The notes beneath the pieces were generated by a model. It worked only from the letters and a program-made list of their open reading frames with translations. It was not told the origin of the DNA and ran no database searches. The translations under genes were made by a program, and so were the position numbers. Below, piece by piece: positions 15,071 through 23,291 of a stretch of DNA of 64,000 bases; position 1 is the first letter of the stretch; every line of letters begins with the position of its first letter. The DNA comes from Paramagnetospirillum magneticum AMB-1 (lineage in GTDB: Bacteria; Pseudomonadota; Alphaproteobacteria; Rhodospirillales; Magnetospirillaceae), in the NCBI RefSeq assembly GCF_000009985.1, contig NC_007626.1, positions 1-64,000 on the forward strand. The letters are read 5' to 3'.

Positions 15071-17485
15071 ATGGCGGCTCCATCGCGCAAGACCATGCCC
15101 TCTGGCGGGTTCCTGCCGCGCGGGACCGTGGATTTCCTGCGTCGTCGCCTGACCCAGATGGGTGGGCTGCTGCTGCTGGTCCTGGGCGCCGCCGGGTTGG
15201 CCGCCTTGCTGACCGCCGATCCCCACGACTCCAGCTTCGACACTGCCGCCAGCGGCCCGGTGCTGAATGCGCTTGGCCGCCCCGGCGCCTGGTTCGCCGA
15301 CTTCCTGTTTCAGGCGGTCGGCTGGGGTGGGGCCATCCTGGCCATGACCTGGGTCGTCTGGGGCCTGCTGGTGTTGATCCGGGTGCGGCTGCCCGGCCGC
15401 TGGGCGCTGCGCCTGATGATCCTGCCGCCAACCATGGTGGTGTGGGGGCTGGCCCTGGCGGCGCTGCCGCTGCCGGCCATGCCGTCGCTGCCCGCCGGTC
15501 CCGGCGGAGCCCTGGGGCTGTTGCTGGTCAAGGGGCTTGGTCTGCTGCTGCCGCCCGAATTCGCCTGGATCGCCGGTCCGGCCGCCTCGCTGGTCGCCCT
15601 GGCGGCCTCGGTGTTCGTCTTGGGCCTGACCGGTGCCGAATGGGCCGGGCTGGGCCGCCGTTCCCTCGACATGGCCAGCGCCGCCGGACAGGCGGCTTCG
15701 GCCTTGCGCGCCCATCCCTTCGCCGATCCTGAACCCGGCATCCGTCGCGTCGACCCGGTGCTGCGTCCCGTGCCGGCGCGGGCCGAGCCGGTGGCCTCGC
15801 CCTTGCCGCCCGATGACGAGGATGACGACGATCCCTTCGTGCCGCCTCCCCTGGATGAAGGCGCCGAGCCGGCCCGGCCCTCGGGCTCCCTGGTCCAGCC
15901 CAAGCGGCCGCCGGTGACGCCGGGCAAGCGCGAGCGTGCCGCCCGCCAGGGCACCCTGGACCTGGGCGCTCCGCCGCCTGGATCGGGGTATCAATTGCCG
16001 CCGCTGACCCTGCTGGCCCCGGCGCCCGACCAGGGTGGGGCGCGCATCAACCAGGACGGACTGGCCCAGAATGCCCGCCTGCTGGAAGAGGTGCTGTCCG
16101 ATTTCGGCGTCAACGGCAAGGTGGTGAAGGTCCGCCCCGGCCCGGTGGTGACGCTGTACGAGCTGGAGCCGGCGCCCGGCACCAAGACCAGCCGGGTGAT
16201 CGGACTGGCCGACGACATCGCCCGGTCCATGAGCGCCCTTTCCGTGCGCATTGCCACCGTGCCGGGGCGCAGCGTCATCGGCATCGAGCTGCCCAACCAG
16301 AAGCGCGAGACGGTCTATCTGCGCGAATTGCTGGCCGCCGAGCAGTTCGAGAAGGCCTCGGCCAAGCTGACCCTGGTGCTGGGCAAGGATATCGGCGGCG
16401 CGCCGGTGATGGTCGATCTCGCCCGCATGCCCCATCTGCTGATCGCCGGCACCACCGGCTCGGGCAAGTCGGTGGCCATCAACACCATGATCCTGTCGCT
16501 GCTCTACCGCCTGACCCCGGAAGAGTGCCGCATCATCATGATCGACCCCAAGATGCTGGAACTGTCGGTCTATGACGGCATCCCCCATCTGCTGGCCCCG
16601 GTGGTCACCGAACCGGGCAAGGCGGTGGTGGCGCTGAAATGGGCGGTGCGCGAGATGGAAGACCGCTACCGCGCCATGAGCCAGCTGGGCGTGCGCAACA
16701 TCGCCGGCTACAACCACCGTCTGGCCGAGGCCCGCGACCGGGGCGAAGTGCTGACCCGCACGGTGCAGACCGGTTTTGATCCCGACACCGGCAAGCCGCT
16801 GTACGAGGAGCAGACCCTGGCGCTGGAGCCGCTGCCCTTCATCGTGGTCATCGTTGACGAGATGGCCGACCTGATGCTGGTGGCGGGCAAGGACATCGAG
16901 GCGGCGGTGCAGCGTCTGGCCCAGATGGCCCGCGCCGCCGGTATTCACATCCTGATGGCCACCCAGCGCCCGTCGGTGGACGTCATCACCGGTACCATCA
17001 AGGCCAATTTCCCCACCCGCATCTCCTTCCAGGTGACCAGCAAGATCGACAGCCGCACCATCCTGGGCGAGCAGGGCGCCGAGCAGCTGCTGGGCCAGGG
17101 CGACATGCTCTACATGGCGTCCGGCGGGCGGGTGACCCGCGTGCACGGCCCCTTCGTCTCCGACGAGGAGGTGGAGAAGGTGGTGGAGCATCTGCGCTCC
17201 CAGGGCGAGCCGTCCTATGTGGAGGCGGTGACCGAGGAGGAGCAGACCGAATTTGGCCAGGGCGGCGGAGAGGGCGGCGGGTCGGGCGACGATCTCTATG
17301 ATCAGGCGGTGGCCCTGGTCTGCCGCGAGAACAAGGCCTCTACCTCCTTCGTGCAGCGGCACTTGCAGATCGGCTATAACCGGGCCGCCCGCCTGATCGA
17401 GCGCATGGAATCCGAAGGCGTGGTGGGCAAGCCCAACCATGTGGGCAAGCGCGAGGTTCTGGCCCGTACCGGGGTCGAGTACTGA
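15071..17485 (+). CDS. ftsK: DNA translocase FtsK
   Basis: 804-residue septal DNA pump. The N-terminal ~190 residues contain about four hydrophobic segments anchoring it in the inner membrane. A short Pro/acidic-rich linker follows, then the RecA-like motor with Walker A GTTGSGKS at 460-467 and Walker B VIVDEMADLM. The C-terminal gamma winged-helix domain reads polar KOPS sites (around STSFVQRHLQIGYNRAARLIE). It moves chromosome termini toward the XerCD/dif site at division. The linker is short compared with E. coli, as in other alphaproteobacteria. Confidence 0.96.
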   Translation: MAAPSRKTMPSGGFLPRGTVDFLRRRLTQMGGLLLLVLGAAGLAALLTADPHDSSFDTAASGPVLNALGRPGAWFADFLFQAVGWGGAILAMTWVVWGLLVLIRVRLPGRWALRLMILPPTMVVWGLALAALPLPAMPSLPAGPGGALGLLLVKGLGLLLPPEFAWIAGPAASLVALAASVFVLGLTGAEWAGLGRRSLDMASAAGQAASALRAHPFADPEPGIRRVDPVLRPVPARAEPVASPLPPDDEDDDDPFVPPPLDEGAEPARPSGSLVQPKRPPVTPGKRERAARQGTLDLGAPPPGSGYQLPPLTLLAPAPDQGGARINQDGLAQNARLLEEVLSDFGVNGKVVKVRPGPVVTLYELEPAPGTKTSRVIGLADDIARSMSALSVRIATVPGRSVIGIELPNQKRETVYLRELLAAEQFEKASAKLTLVLGKDIGGAPVMVDLARMPHLLIAGTTGSGKSVAINTMILSLLYRLTPEECRIIMIDPKMLELSVYDGIPHLLAPVVTEPGKAVVALKWAVREMEDRYRAMSQLGVRNIAGYNHRLAEARDRGEVLTRTVQTGFDPDTGKPLYEEQTLALEPLPFIVVIVDEMADLMLVAGKDIEAAVQRLAQMARAAGIHILMATQRPSVDVITGTIKANFPTRISFQVTSKIDSRTILGEQGAEQLLGQGDMLYMASGGRVTRVHGPFVSDEEVEKVVEHLRSQGEPSYVEAVTEEEQTEFGQGGGEGGGSGDDLYDQAVALVCRENKASTSFVQRHLQIGYNRAARLIERMESEGVVGKPNHVGKREVLARTGVEY

Positions 17486-17561
17486 GGACGAACAAAATTC
17501 CTCCACAATCCTGGCGCCTTGGTGTCGTGGTTGTTCATCGGGGTGATTGGAAGACATGGTG

Positions 17562-18212
17562 ATGAGACGGATCGCATTCTGGGCGCTGTCGGCGCTCCTC
17601 AGCCTGGCGGCGGTGACGGCCGAAGCCGCCCAACCGGCGCGCACGCCGCTGACCGCCCAGGACAAGGCCGATATCGCCCGCGCCGAGGAATACCTCAACG
17701 GCGTCACCACGCTGAAGGCCCGCTTCCTCCAGGTGTCGCCCAACGGCGCCTCCGTCGAAGGCGACGCCTATCTGTCGCGGCCGGGCAAGCTGCGGCTGCA
17801 ATACGACCCGCCCAGCCCGCTGCTGGTGGTAGCCGATGGCAGCTTCCTGATCGTCCATGACAGCCAGCTGGGCGAGCCCAGCTATATCCCCCTGGGCTCC
17901 ACCCCGGCGGGAATCCTGGTGCGGCCCGGGGTCAAGCTGGACGGAGCCGACGTGGCGGTGACCCGGGTGGTCCGCCTGCCCGGCGTGGTGCGCATTTCCG
18001 TGGTCGAGGCCGAAGACCCCGCGGCGGGCGAGATCACCCTGGTGTTCTCCGACAAGCCCTTCGCCCTTCGGCAATGGCAGGTCAAGGACGCCCAGCATCA
18101 GGTGACCACCGTGTCCCTGTACCAGAGCCAAAGCGGCCTGAGCCTTGATTCCAAGCTGTTCGAGTTCAAGAATCCCAAGTTCACGGCTCCGACTCTCAAC
18201 ACTGGCAACTGA
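17562..18212 (+). CDS. lolA: Outer-membrane lipoprotein carrier LolA
   Basis: Periplasmic chaperone that carries lipoproteins from LolCDE to the outer membrane. The ~216-residue precursor starts with a clear signal peptide (MRRIAFWALSALLSLAAV...AEAA). LolA features follow: the GDAYLSRPGKLRLQYD segment and the hydrophobic VVADGSFLIVHD strand. ATG 17562 has GGAAG at ideal spacing; ATG 17556 is also in frame but only 2 bases from it. Downstream of ftsK, a common arrangement in alphaproteobacteria. Confidence 0.92.
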   Translation: MRRIAFWALSALLSLAAVTAEAAQPARTPLTAQDKADIARAEEYLNGVTTLKARFLQVSPNGASVEGDAYLSRPGKLRLQYDPPSPLLVVADGSFLIVHDSQLGEPSYIPLGSTPAGILVRPGVKLDGADVAVTRVVRLPGVVRISVVEAEDPAAGEITLVFSDKPFALRQWQVKDAQHQVTTVSLYQSQSGLSLDSKLFEFKNPKFTAPTLNTGN

Positions 18213-18234
18213 GGTATGCGTTAAGCGCATGGGC

Positions 18235-18406
18235 ACTATGCATTATCGGTGCCTGTGAAGGGCGAAACGACTCACCAAATCTCAGGGAGCGCGGCCGAGA
18301 CTGCAATGGTCCGGCCCAGCGGGGCTGGTTTCCCCTGCCACCCCGCCGCTCCACACGGAGCAATAGGGCGCCCGGTTACCCCCCTGACCGGGCGCCCTTT
18401 TCGTTT
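18235..18406 (+). ncRNA. Candidate structured RNA between lolA and xth
   Basis: A gene-free stretch with extensive self-pairing: GTGA/TCAC near the 5' side, CCTGTG with CACACGG (one bulge), GGAGCG with CGCTCC, and an inner CCAGC/GCTGG hairpin, ending in a strong intrinsic terminator. This layout suggests a small RNA of about 150-190 bases or a structured lolA 3' UTR. I cannot match it to a known RNA family by eye. A -10-like CATTAT lies at 18241-18246 with no clear -35. Confidence 0.4.
18366..18406 (+). terminator. Intrinsic terminator downstream of lolA
   Basis: An 11-bp GC-rich perfect stem (GGGCGCCCGGT and complement) with a 10-base loop is followed by TTTTCGTTT. It lies 154 bases after the lolA stop, so it ends either the lolA message or a separate small RNA. 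Confidence 0.9.
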
Positions 18407-18551
18407 ATATACTGTCCCTCAAGCGCTGGGCGGGTTTCTCGCGAAACCCTTGGTTCTCGCGGCATAAGCCGCGGCGGCCTTTGGCCTTGCCTCCTCGCCA
18501 TAGGGCTCGTCGGAGTTCATCCCGTCCCGATCAAGCCGGAGTCTCCCGTAA
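18407..18551. repeat. Intergenic dispersed repeat, copy 2
   Basis: Begins right after the terminator T-run and resembles 13626-13745: gtccctca, cgc-gggcgggtt, ccttgg, then a palindromic gcggcataagccgc core and ggcctttggcc. No coding potential is seen. The xth TTG start is at the right edge. Confidence 0.55.
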
Positions 18552-19343
18552 TTGCGTCTCGTCACCTGGAACATCAACTCAATCCGCCTACGTATCGACC
18601 TGCTGCGGCAGGTGGCGTCGGTGATGAATCCCGACATCATCTGTCTGCAGGAGATCAAGGTCGACGACCCGTTGTTTCCGCTGGATGCCTGCCGCGAGAT
18701 GGGGTTCGGGCACGTCGCCTTCCACGGCATGAAGGGCTATAACGGCGTCGCCATCCTGTCGCGCCTGCCCATCGCCGAGGCCCGGCCGCTGTCGCGCTGC
18801 GGCCGCGATGACCGCCGCCACCTGATGGCCCGGCTGGAGAACGGCGTGGAGGTCCATTGCCTCTACATTCCGGCCGGCGGCGACATTCCCGACCCCGAGA
18901 CCAATGACAAGTTCGCCCACAAGCTGGACTTCGTGCGCGAGATCACCGCCTGGGCGGCGGCGGAATTCACCCCGGACTCCCGGGCGATCCTGGCCGGCGA
19001 CTTCAACATCGCCCCCCTGGAAGCGGATGTCTGGTCGCACAAGCAGCTGCTGAAGGTGGTCAGCCACACGCCGGTCGAGGTGGAGCTGCTCAATGCCTTT
19101 CAGGCTTCGGTTCCCTTTGTGGACGCCATGCGCCACTTCGTGCCGCCCGAGGAAAAGCTGTTCACCTGGTGGAGCTACCGCTCTCCCGACTGGCAAAAGA
19201 ACGACCGGGGTCGCCGCCTCGATCATGTCTGGGTGACGCCGGCCCTGGTTCCCAGCCTGCGCGGCATGCTGGTCGCGCGCGAGGCCCGTTCGTGGGAGCA
19301 GCCATCCGACCACGTGCCGGTGATGGTGGATTTCGATCTTTAG
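18552..19343 (+). CDS. xth: Exodeoxyribonuclease III
   Basis: Apurinic/apyrimidinic endonuclease and 3'-5' exonuclease for base-excision repair, 263 residues. Active-site blocks are clear: TWNINSIR, metal-binding Glu34 in CLQEIK, GDFNIAP, and the terminal SDHVPV with its catalytic histidine (His254). The family start MR-L/I-x-TWN fixes the unusual TTG codon at 18552. Its TAG stop is followed at once by an inverted-repeat element. Confidence 0.95.
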   Translation: MRLVTWNINSIRLRIDLLRQVASVMNPDIICLQEIKVDDPLFPLDACREMGFGHVAFHGMKGYNGVAILSRLPIAEARPLSRCGRDDRRHLMARLENGVEVHCLYIPAGGDIPDPETNDKFAHKLDFVREITAWAAAEFTPDSRAILAGDFNIAPLEADVWSHKQLLKVVSHTPVEVELLNAFQASVPFVDAMRHFVPPEEKLFTWWSYRSPDWQKNDRGRRLDHVWVTPALVPSLRGMLVAREARSWEQPSDHVPVMVDFDL

Positions 19344-19512
19344 CAGGCTGCTGAAAAACTCCGCTTCGCGGCAGGGCTACCACCCTGACCCGTTTGGAGG
19401 CACAGCCTCCGAACCTCCAGTTCTTTAAAAAGATGCAGGGTTCGGGAAACTTTGCTTCCCGGTTGGGGGATCGGGGGCGAAAGCCCCCGAAGCGGAGCTT
19501 TTCCGCAGCCTG
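19344..19512. repeat. 169-bp element with 25-bp terminal inverted repeats
   Basis: The first 25 bases (19344-19368, beginning CAGGCTGCTGAAAAACTCC) and the reverse complement of the last 25 (19488-19512) match at 23 of 25 positions. The element fills exactly the space between the xth TAG and the stop codon of the convergent response regulator. The interior is GC-rich with small hairpins, including a ggggg-cgaaag-ccccc one. No reading frame is supported. It could be a MITE-like remnant or a bidirectional terminator. Confidence 0.75.
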
Positions 19513-20154
19513 TCAGGGGCGACTCTCCAGCCGGTAGCCGCCGCCTTCGCCGGCCAGCACTCCGGCGCCCAGCTTGCGCCGCAGCTTATAGATATGGGTC
19601 TCCAGGGTATGGGTATCGATGCCGGCGCCATAGCCCCAGACCTCGTCCAGCAGGGTCTGACGGGGGACCACCTGGCCGGCGGCGCGGCATAGCCGGACGA
19701 GGATGGAGGATTCTTTGGCGGTCAGTCGGACCAACGCCCCTCCATCGCCCTCGAGAATCGAGCGACCTTCGTCGAAGCGCCAGCGCCCGATGTGGAATCC
19801 GGCGCCATTGGCGGCGGCGCGGGCGAGAATGTCGTCGATGCGGGTCATTAGGGCGGGCAGGCGCAGCGGCTTGGGCACCACGGCTTCCACGCCGCAGCAG
19901 CGGGGAATGGTGGTTGGGCCAAGCAACAGCATGGGCAGAATGATGCCGTCCTGCCGCAACCGAAGACACAGGCTGGGGCCGTCCAGGCTCTCGTCCACCA
20001 CCGCCAGATCCTGATCGCGTGCCCGGTTCGCCGCCTCGTCCAGATCCGCGGCCTCGGTCACCGCCCAGTTGGCAGCGGTGCGCAGGTGGTCCGCGACGCT
20101 CCGGCGCAGCGGCGCATCGGCGATGGCAAGAAGAATGCGGCGAGTAGAGCTCAT
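19513..20154 (-). CDS. OmpR-type response regulator with a degenerate receiver
   Basis: 213 residues. The C-terminal half is a good winged-helix OmpR/PhoB DNA-binding domain (LTAKESSILVRLCRAAGQVV, then THTLETHIYKLRRKLG). The N-terminal receiver keeps a possible phospho-acceptor Asp54 (VVDESLDG) and Lys95 in PKP. It lacks the usual acidic pair after the first strand (ILLAIAD) and is about 10 residues shorter between Asp and Lys. No histidine kinase is adjacent. It may work without normal phosphorylation. Its target is unknown. Confidence 0.85.
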   Translation of the reverse strand: MSSTRRILLAIADAPLRRSVADHLRTAANWAVTEAADLDEAANRARDQDLAVVDESLDGPSLCLRLRQDGIILPMLLLGPTTIPRCCGVEAVVPKPLRLPALMTRIDDILARAAANGAGFHIGRWRFDEGRSILEGDGGALVRLTAKESSILVRLCRAAGQVVPRQTLLDEVWGYGAGIDTHTLETHIYKLRRKLGAGVLAGEGGGYRLESRP

Positions 20155-20316
20155 GGTCTGCCTTTCCGACGTTCACCCTATATCACACCCCTTTGTGTCC
20201 TGGCGATGGCGGGGGAAGGGGCGGGGGCGCGGCATGGTCAGACGGAACGGCTTTTCCTTTTTCCAGCCCATGAAAAGGCTGTATGGTTCCGGCCGGTCGA
20301 AAAACGAAGCCTGTCC

Positions 20317-21429
20317 ATGACCCGAAGCCTCGACACCACCCCCAAGCCGGAAATTGCGGCTCCGCCCTCCCTGGTCGCCGTTGACCGCGCCATCGCCGAG
20401 CTGCGCCGTGGCGGGCTGGTGCTGGTGGAGCATGCCGATGGCGCCGCGCTGATGATGGCGGCCGAGGCGGTGTCCGACGAAAGCCTGTCTCATCTCGCGG
20501 CGGCGGCCGGCTCCGCCACCTTGCTCGGCCTCACCGGCCGCCGGGCCGGCGTTCTGGGCCTGGGCGATACCGAGGCCGGGGTCTTCCGGGTGACAGCCGC
20601 CAACGGTTTCGATGCGGCAACGATCGCGTGGCTGGCCGATCCCGGCGCCCGCTCGCTGCCCATGCCCGTCTTCAAGGAGCTGGACGCCAGACGGGCCGGC
20701 GGATTGGACGAGGCTTGCGTGGCGCTGGCCAAGCTGGCCCGGCTGTTGCCGGCGGCGGTGCTGGCCCTGGCCGCGACCCCCGCGGCCGACGTGGTACGGG
20801 TGGGGGCGACCGAGATCACCGGCTATCAGGACAATGCGGCACGTTCGCTGCGGCAGGTGAGTCAGGCCCGTGTGCCGCTGGAGAACGCCGAGAACGCCCG
20901 AATCGTTGCCTTCCGCCCCTCCGACGGCGGCATCGAGCATCTGGCCATCGTCATTGGCGACCCCGACCCGGACCAGCCGGTGCTGGCCCGGTTGCATTCC
21001 GAGTGTTTCACCGGCGACCTGCTGGGTTCCCTGCGCTGCGATTGCGGCGACCAGTTGCGCGGCGCCATCGCCGAGATCGCCCAGACCGGCAGCGGCGTAT
21101 TGCTCTATCTCGCCCAGGAAGGGCGCGGCATTGGGCTGGTCAACAAGCTGCGGGCCTACGAATTGCAGGATGCCGGGTTCGATACCCTGGACGCCAACCT
21201 GCAACTGGGCTTCGACGACGACGAGCGGATCTATCTGCCGGCGGCCCAGATGTTGCGGCTTCTGGGCATCAGCCGGGTGCGGCTGCTGACCAACAATCCG
21301 CTCAAGGTGGATGCCCTGGCCCGCCACGGCATCGAGGTCACCGAGCGCGTGCCGCATGTCTTTCCGTCCAATGATCATAATCAGGGCTATCTGCGTACCA
21401 AGGCGACCCGCAGCGGCCATCTGTTCTGA
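20317..21429 (+). CDS. ribA: GTP cyclohydrolase II with a RibB-like N-terminal domain
   Basis: 370 residues from ATG 20317. The C-terminal ~200 form a complete RibA: zinc cysteines 230, 241 and 243 (CFTGDLLGSLRCDC spacing X10-X1), the QEGRGIGL active-site loop, and the TNNPLK signature. This opens GTP to start riboflavin synthesis. The first ~165 residues resemble a DHBP synthase (RibB) fold, but I do not see the acidic metal-binding motif expected after HADGAALMMAA, so that half is probably inactive. The gene is divergent from the response regulator. Confidence 0.9.
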   Translation: MTRSLDTTPKPEIAAPPSLVAVDRAIAELRRGGLVLVEHADGAALMMAAEAVSDESLSHLAAAAGSATLLGLTGRRAGVLGLGDTEAGVFRVTAANGFDAATIAWLADPGARSLPMPVFKELDARRAGGLDEACVALAKLARLLPAAVLALAATPAADVVRVGATEITGYQDNAARSLRQVSQARVPLENAENARIVAFRPSDGGIEHLAIVIGDPDPDQPVLARLHSECFTGDLLGSLRCDCGDQLRGAIAEIAQTGSGVLLYLAQEGRGIGLVNKLRAYELQDAGFDTLDANLQLGFDDDERIYLPAAQMLRLLGISRVRLLTNNPLKVDALARHGIEVTERVPHVFPSNDHNQGYLRTKATRSGHLF

Positions 21430-21567
21430 TCGGCAGGAATTGCCGTCCGGTTTTTGCCCTGCGACGGCTTCTGCCGAGCAGAGGGCGACAAAACATCAAT
21501 GAAAACAATAGAATGGAAGTGGCACCGTGGTTGCAAGGATGTGGGCGTCCTTCATCCGAGGTGCGCT

Positions 21568-22608
21568 ATGTCGCTTTCCACCGTGTCTTCCTACCAGCTT
21601 CCGAGCCTGCCGGGTTCGCTGGTGCCGACCCTGCCCACCGAAAACGCGGTGACGGCGGCGGAAGCCTCGAAGGCCGCCAATAGCTCCCCTGACGTCAAGC
21701 AACTGCCCATGTTCGCCGAGGGCGACGACGAGCCCTCATTCTGGGACCTGCTCGATGTGATCAATCCGCTGCAGCACATTCCGCTGGTCAACAACGTCTA
21801 CCGCGAGCTGACCGGCGATAAGATCGGCGTAGCTGCCCGTCTGGTGGGTGGAACCCTCTTCGGTGGCCCGCTGGGTCTGATCGCCTCGGCCGCCAATTGT
21901 GTCTTGGAGGAATCCACTGGCCGTGACGCCGGCGGTCATGTGCTGGCTCTGTTCCGCGACGACGATGCCGCCACCGGCACGGGCACGGCCCTGGCCTCTG
22001 CGGAGAAAGCGCCGGCGCCCGAGGCTCAGGCCGCCCGGCTGGACGCCTCTCCGGCCCAGCAGAGTCAGACTCTGGCGACTGCCGTAACCAAGGCCCCCGA
22101 TGCCAAGCTCACCGAATCCAGGCCGGATGACGCCAGCAAGGCCCAGCCCCTGATCCTGTCCGATCTGGTGGGCGATGACACGCGGCTTGCCGCCAAACCG
22201 GCCGCTGCCGCGCCCCTGCCGGTCCAGACCGCCACTGAGCAGGTCGCGGCTGCCGCCAACCGGCCCATGCCGCTCGGCCGTGAATCCCGGCTGATGCCCA
22301 TTCCCGGGCGCACCACGCCCCTAGCCACGCAATCGCCGCCGCCGATCGGTACGACGGTGTCCAGCAATGCCTTTCGTTCCAATGCTCCGGTGACCGGTCA
22401 TCGCCCCAATGCCCAGCGGACAGCGTCGGCTGCCGCGGCACAGCAGATGATGGCTGCTCAGGCCGAAACATCGGCCTTGCCCGCCCCCGGCCTACCGGCC
22501 GCCCAGTCGGGCGACTGGTTCTCGGCCAACATGATGCAGGCCATGGACAAGTACGAGAAAAGCTCACGTCTCGGCAGCCCGTCCGCCAGGACCGTTACGG
22601 AGCAATAA
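21568..22608 (+). CDS. Hypothetical protein with one ordered segment and a long disordered tail
   Basis: 346 residues from ATG 21568, preceded by GAGG. Residues ~48-125 look ordered (FWDLLDVINPLQHIPLVNNVYREL, then a glycine-rich hydrophobic GGTLFGGPLGLIASAA helix). Residues ~130-330 are Ala/Pro/Ser/Gln-rich and probably disordered, and the C-terminus (WFSANMMQAMDKYEK) looks helical. There is no signal peptide. The central hydrophobic helix could be membrane-associated. I do not recognise the family. It is convergent with the YggS gene, with only 3 bases between the stops. Confidence 0.75.
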   Translation: MSLSTVSSYQLPSLPGSLVPTLPTENAVTAAEASKAANSSPDVKQLPMFAEGDDEPSFWDLLDVINPLQHIPLVNNVYRELTGDKIGVAARLVGGTLFGGPLGLIASAANCVLEESTGRDAGGHVLALFRDDDAATGTGTALASAEKAPAPEAQAARLDASPAQQSQTLATAVTKAPDAKLTESRPDDASKAQPLILSDLVGDDTRLAAKPAAAAPLPVQTATEQVAAAANRPMPLGRESRLMPIPGRTTPLATQSPPPIGTTVSSNAFRSNAPVTGHRPNAQRTASAAAAQQMMAAQAETSALPAPGLPAAQSGDWFSANMMQAMDKYEKSSRLGSPSARTVTEQ

Positions 22609-22611
22609 TAA

Positions 22612-23262
22612 TCAGGTGCGATGGCCGAAAATGGCGGAGCCCACCCGGACATGGGTGGCACCCTCGGCCACGGCGATCTCGAAATCCCCGCTCATGCCCA
22701 TACTGACCACACCAAGACCGTGGCGCTTCGCCATGTCGGCCAATAGACGGAAATGGGGTGCGGGGTCCTCGTCGGCTGGCGGGATGCACATCAGGCCGGC
22801 CAGAGGCAGGCCGAACTCGTCGCGGCAAAGCGCCACCATGGCATCCAGTTCGCCAGGTCCGATGCCGGCTTTTTGAGGCTCCAGCCCGGTATTGACCTGG
22901 ATCAGGACCCGGGGCCGCCTGCCGCTCCGCTGCATTTCATCGGCGATGGCTCGGGCCAGCTTGGGCCGGTCCACGGTCTCGATGACGTCGAACAGTGCGA
23001 CGGCGTCGCGAACCTTGTTGGTCTGCAGCGGACCGATCAGGTGGAGTTCCAGGTCGGGATATTCATCTCGCAGCCCAGGAAATTTGGCCTTGGCCTCCTG
23101 AACCCGGTTTTCACCGAACACCCGCTGACCGGCGGCCATGGCCTCGCGTATCGCCTCGGCGGGATAGGTTTTGCTGACCGCCACCAGGGTGACGGGGCGC
23201 CCTTGCGCGGCGGCGGCGATACGAGACCGGACGGCCTCTAGGCCTGTGGTGATGGCGGACAA
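22612..23262 (-). CDS. YggS-type PLP homeostasis protein
   Basis: A single-domain PLP-binding TIM-barrel protein of the YggS/PROSC family, which buffers pyridoxal phosphate and affects amino-acid and keto-acid balance. PLP lysine lies in LVAVSKTYP. The downstream motifs FGENRVQEA, HLIGPLQTNK and the phosphate-binding end MGMSGDFEIAVAEGATHVRVGSAIFG are all present. The TTG at 23262 gives the usual family N-terminus (SAITTGLEAVRSRI), with GGAG upstream. A longer form from TTG 23304 would overlap the divergent neighbour. Confidence 0.93.
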   Translation of the reverse strand: MSAITTGLEAVRSRIAAAAQGRPVTLVAVSKTYPAEAIREAMAAGQRVFGENRVQEAKAKFPGLRDEYPDLELHLIGPLQTNKVRDAVALFDVIETVDRPKLARAIADEMQRSGRRPRVLIQVNTGLEPQKAGIGPGELDAMVALCRDEFGLPLAGLMCIPPADEDPAPHFRLLADMAKRHGLGVVSMGMSGDFEIAVAEGATHVRVGSAIFGHRT

Positions 23263-23291
23263 GGCGGGGGAGTCTCCGTTAGAATGAGGCC

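Noticed and set aside
14984..17743. A 919-codon open frame on the minus strand opposite ftsK, and one of 1122 codons opposite leuS (26858-30226)
   Set aside because: High GC gives long open frames in the complement of real genes. The translations are low-complexity (Gly, His, Gln, Arg-rich) and lie entirely over conserved genes.
18247..18290. Cobalamin-riboswitch-like start (cggtgcc...aaa..agggagcgcgg)
   Set aside because: The first blocks look similar, but the later core (B12 box and the CCGCAACTG segment) is missing and the next gene is xth, not a B12 gene.
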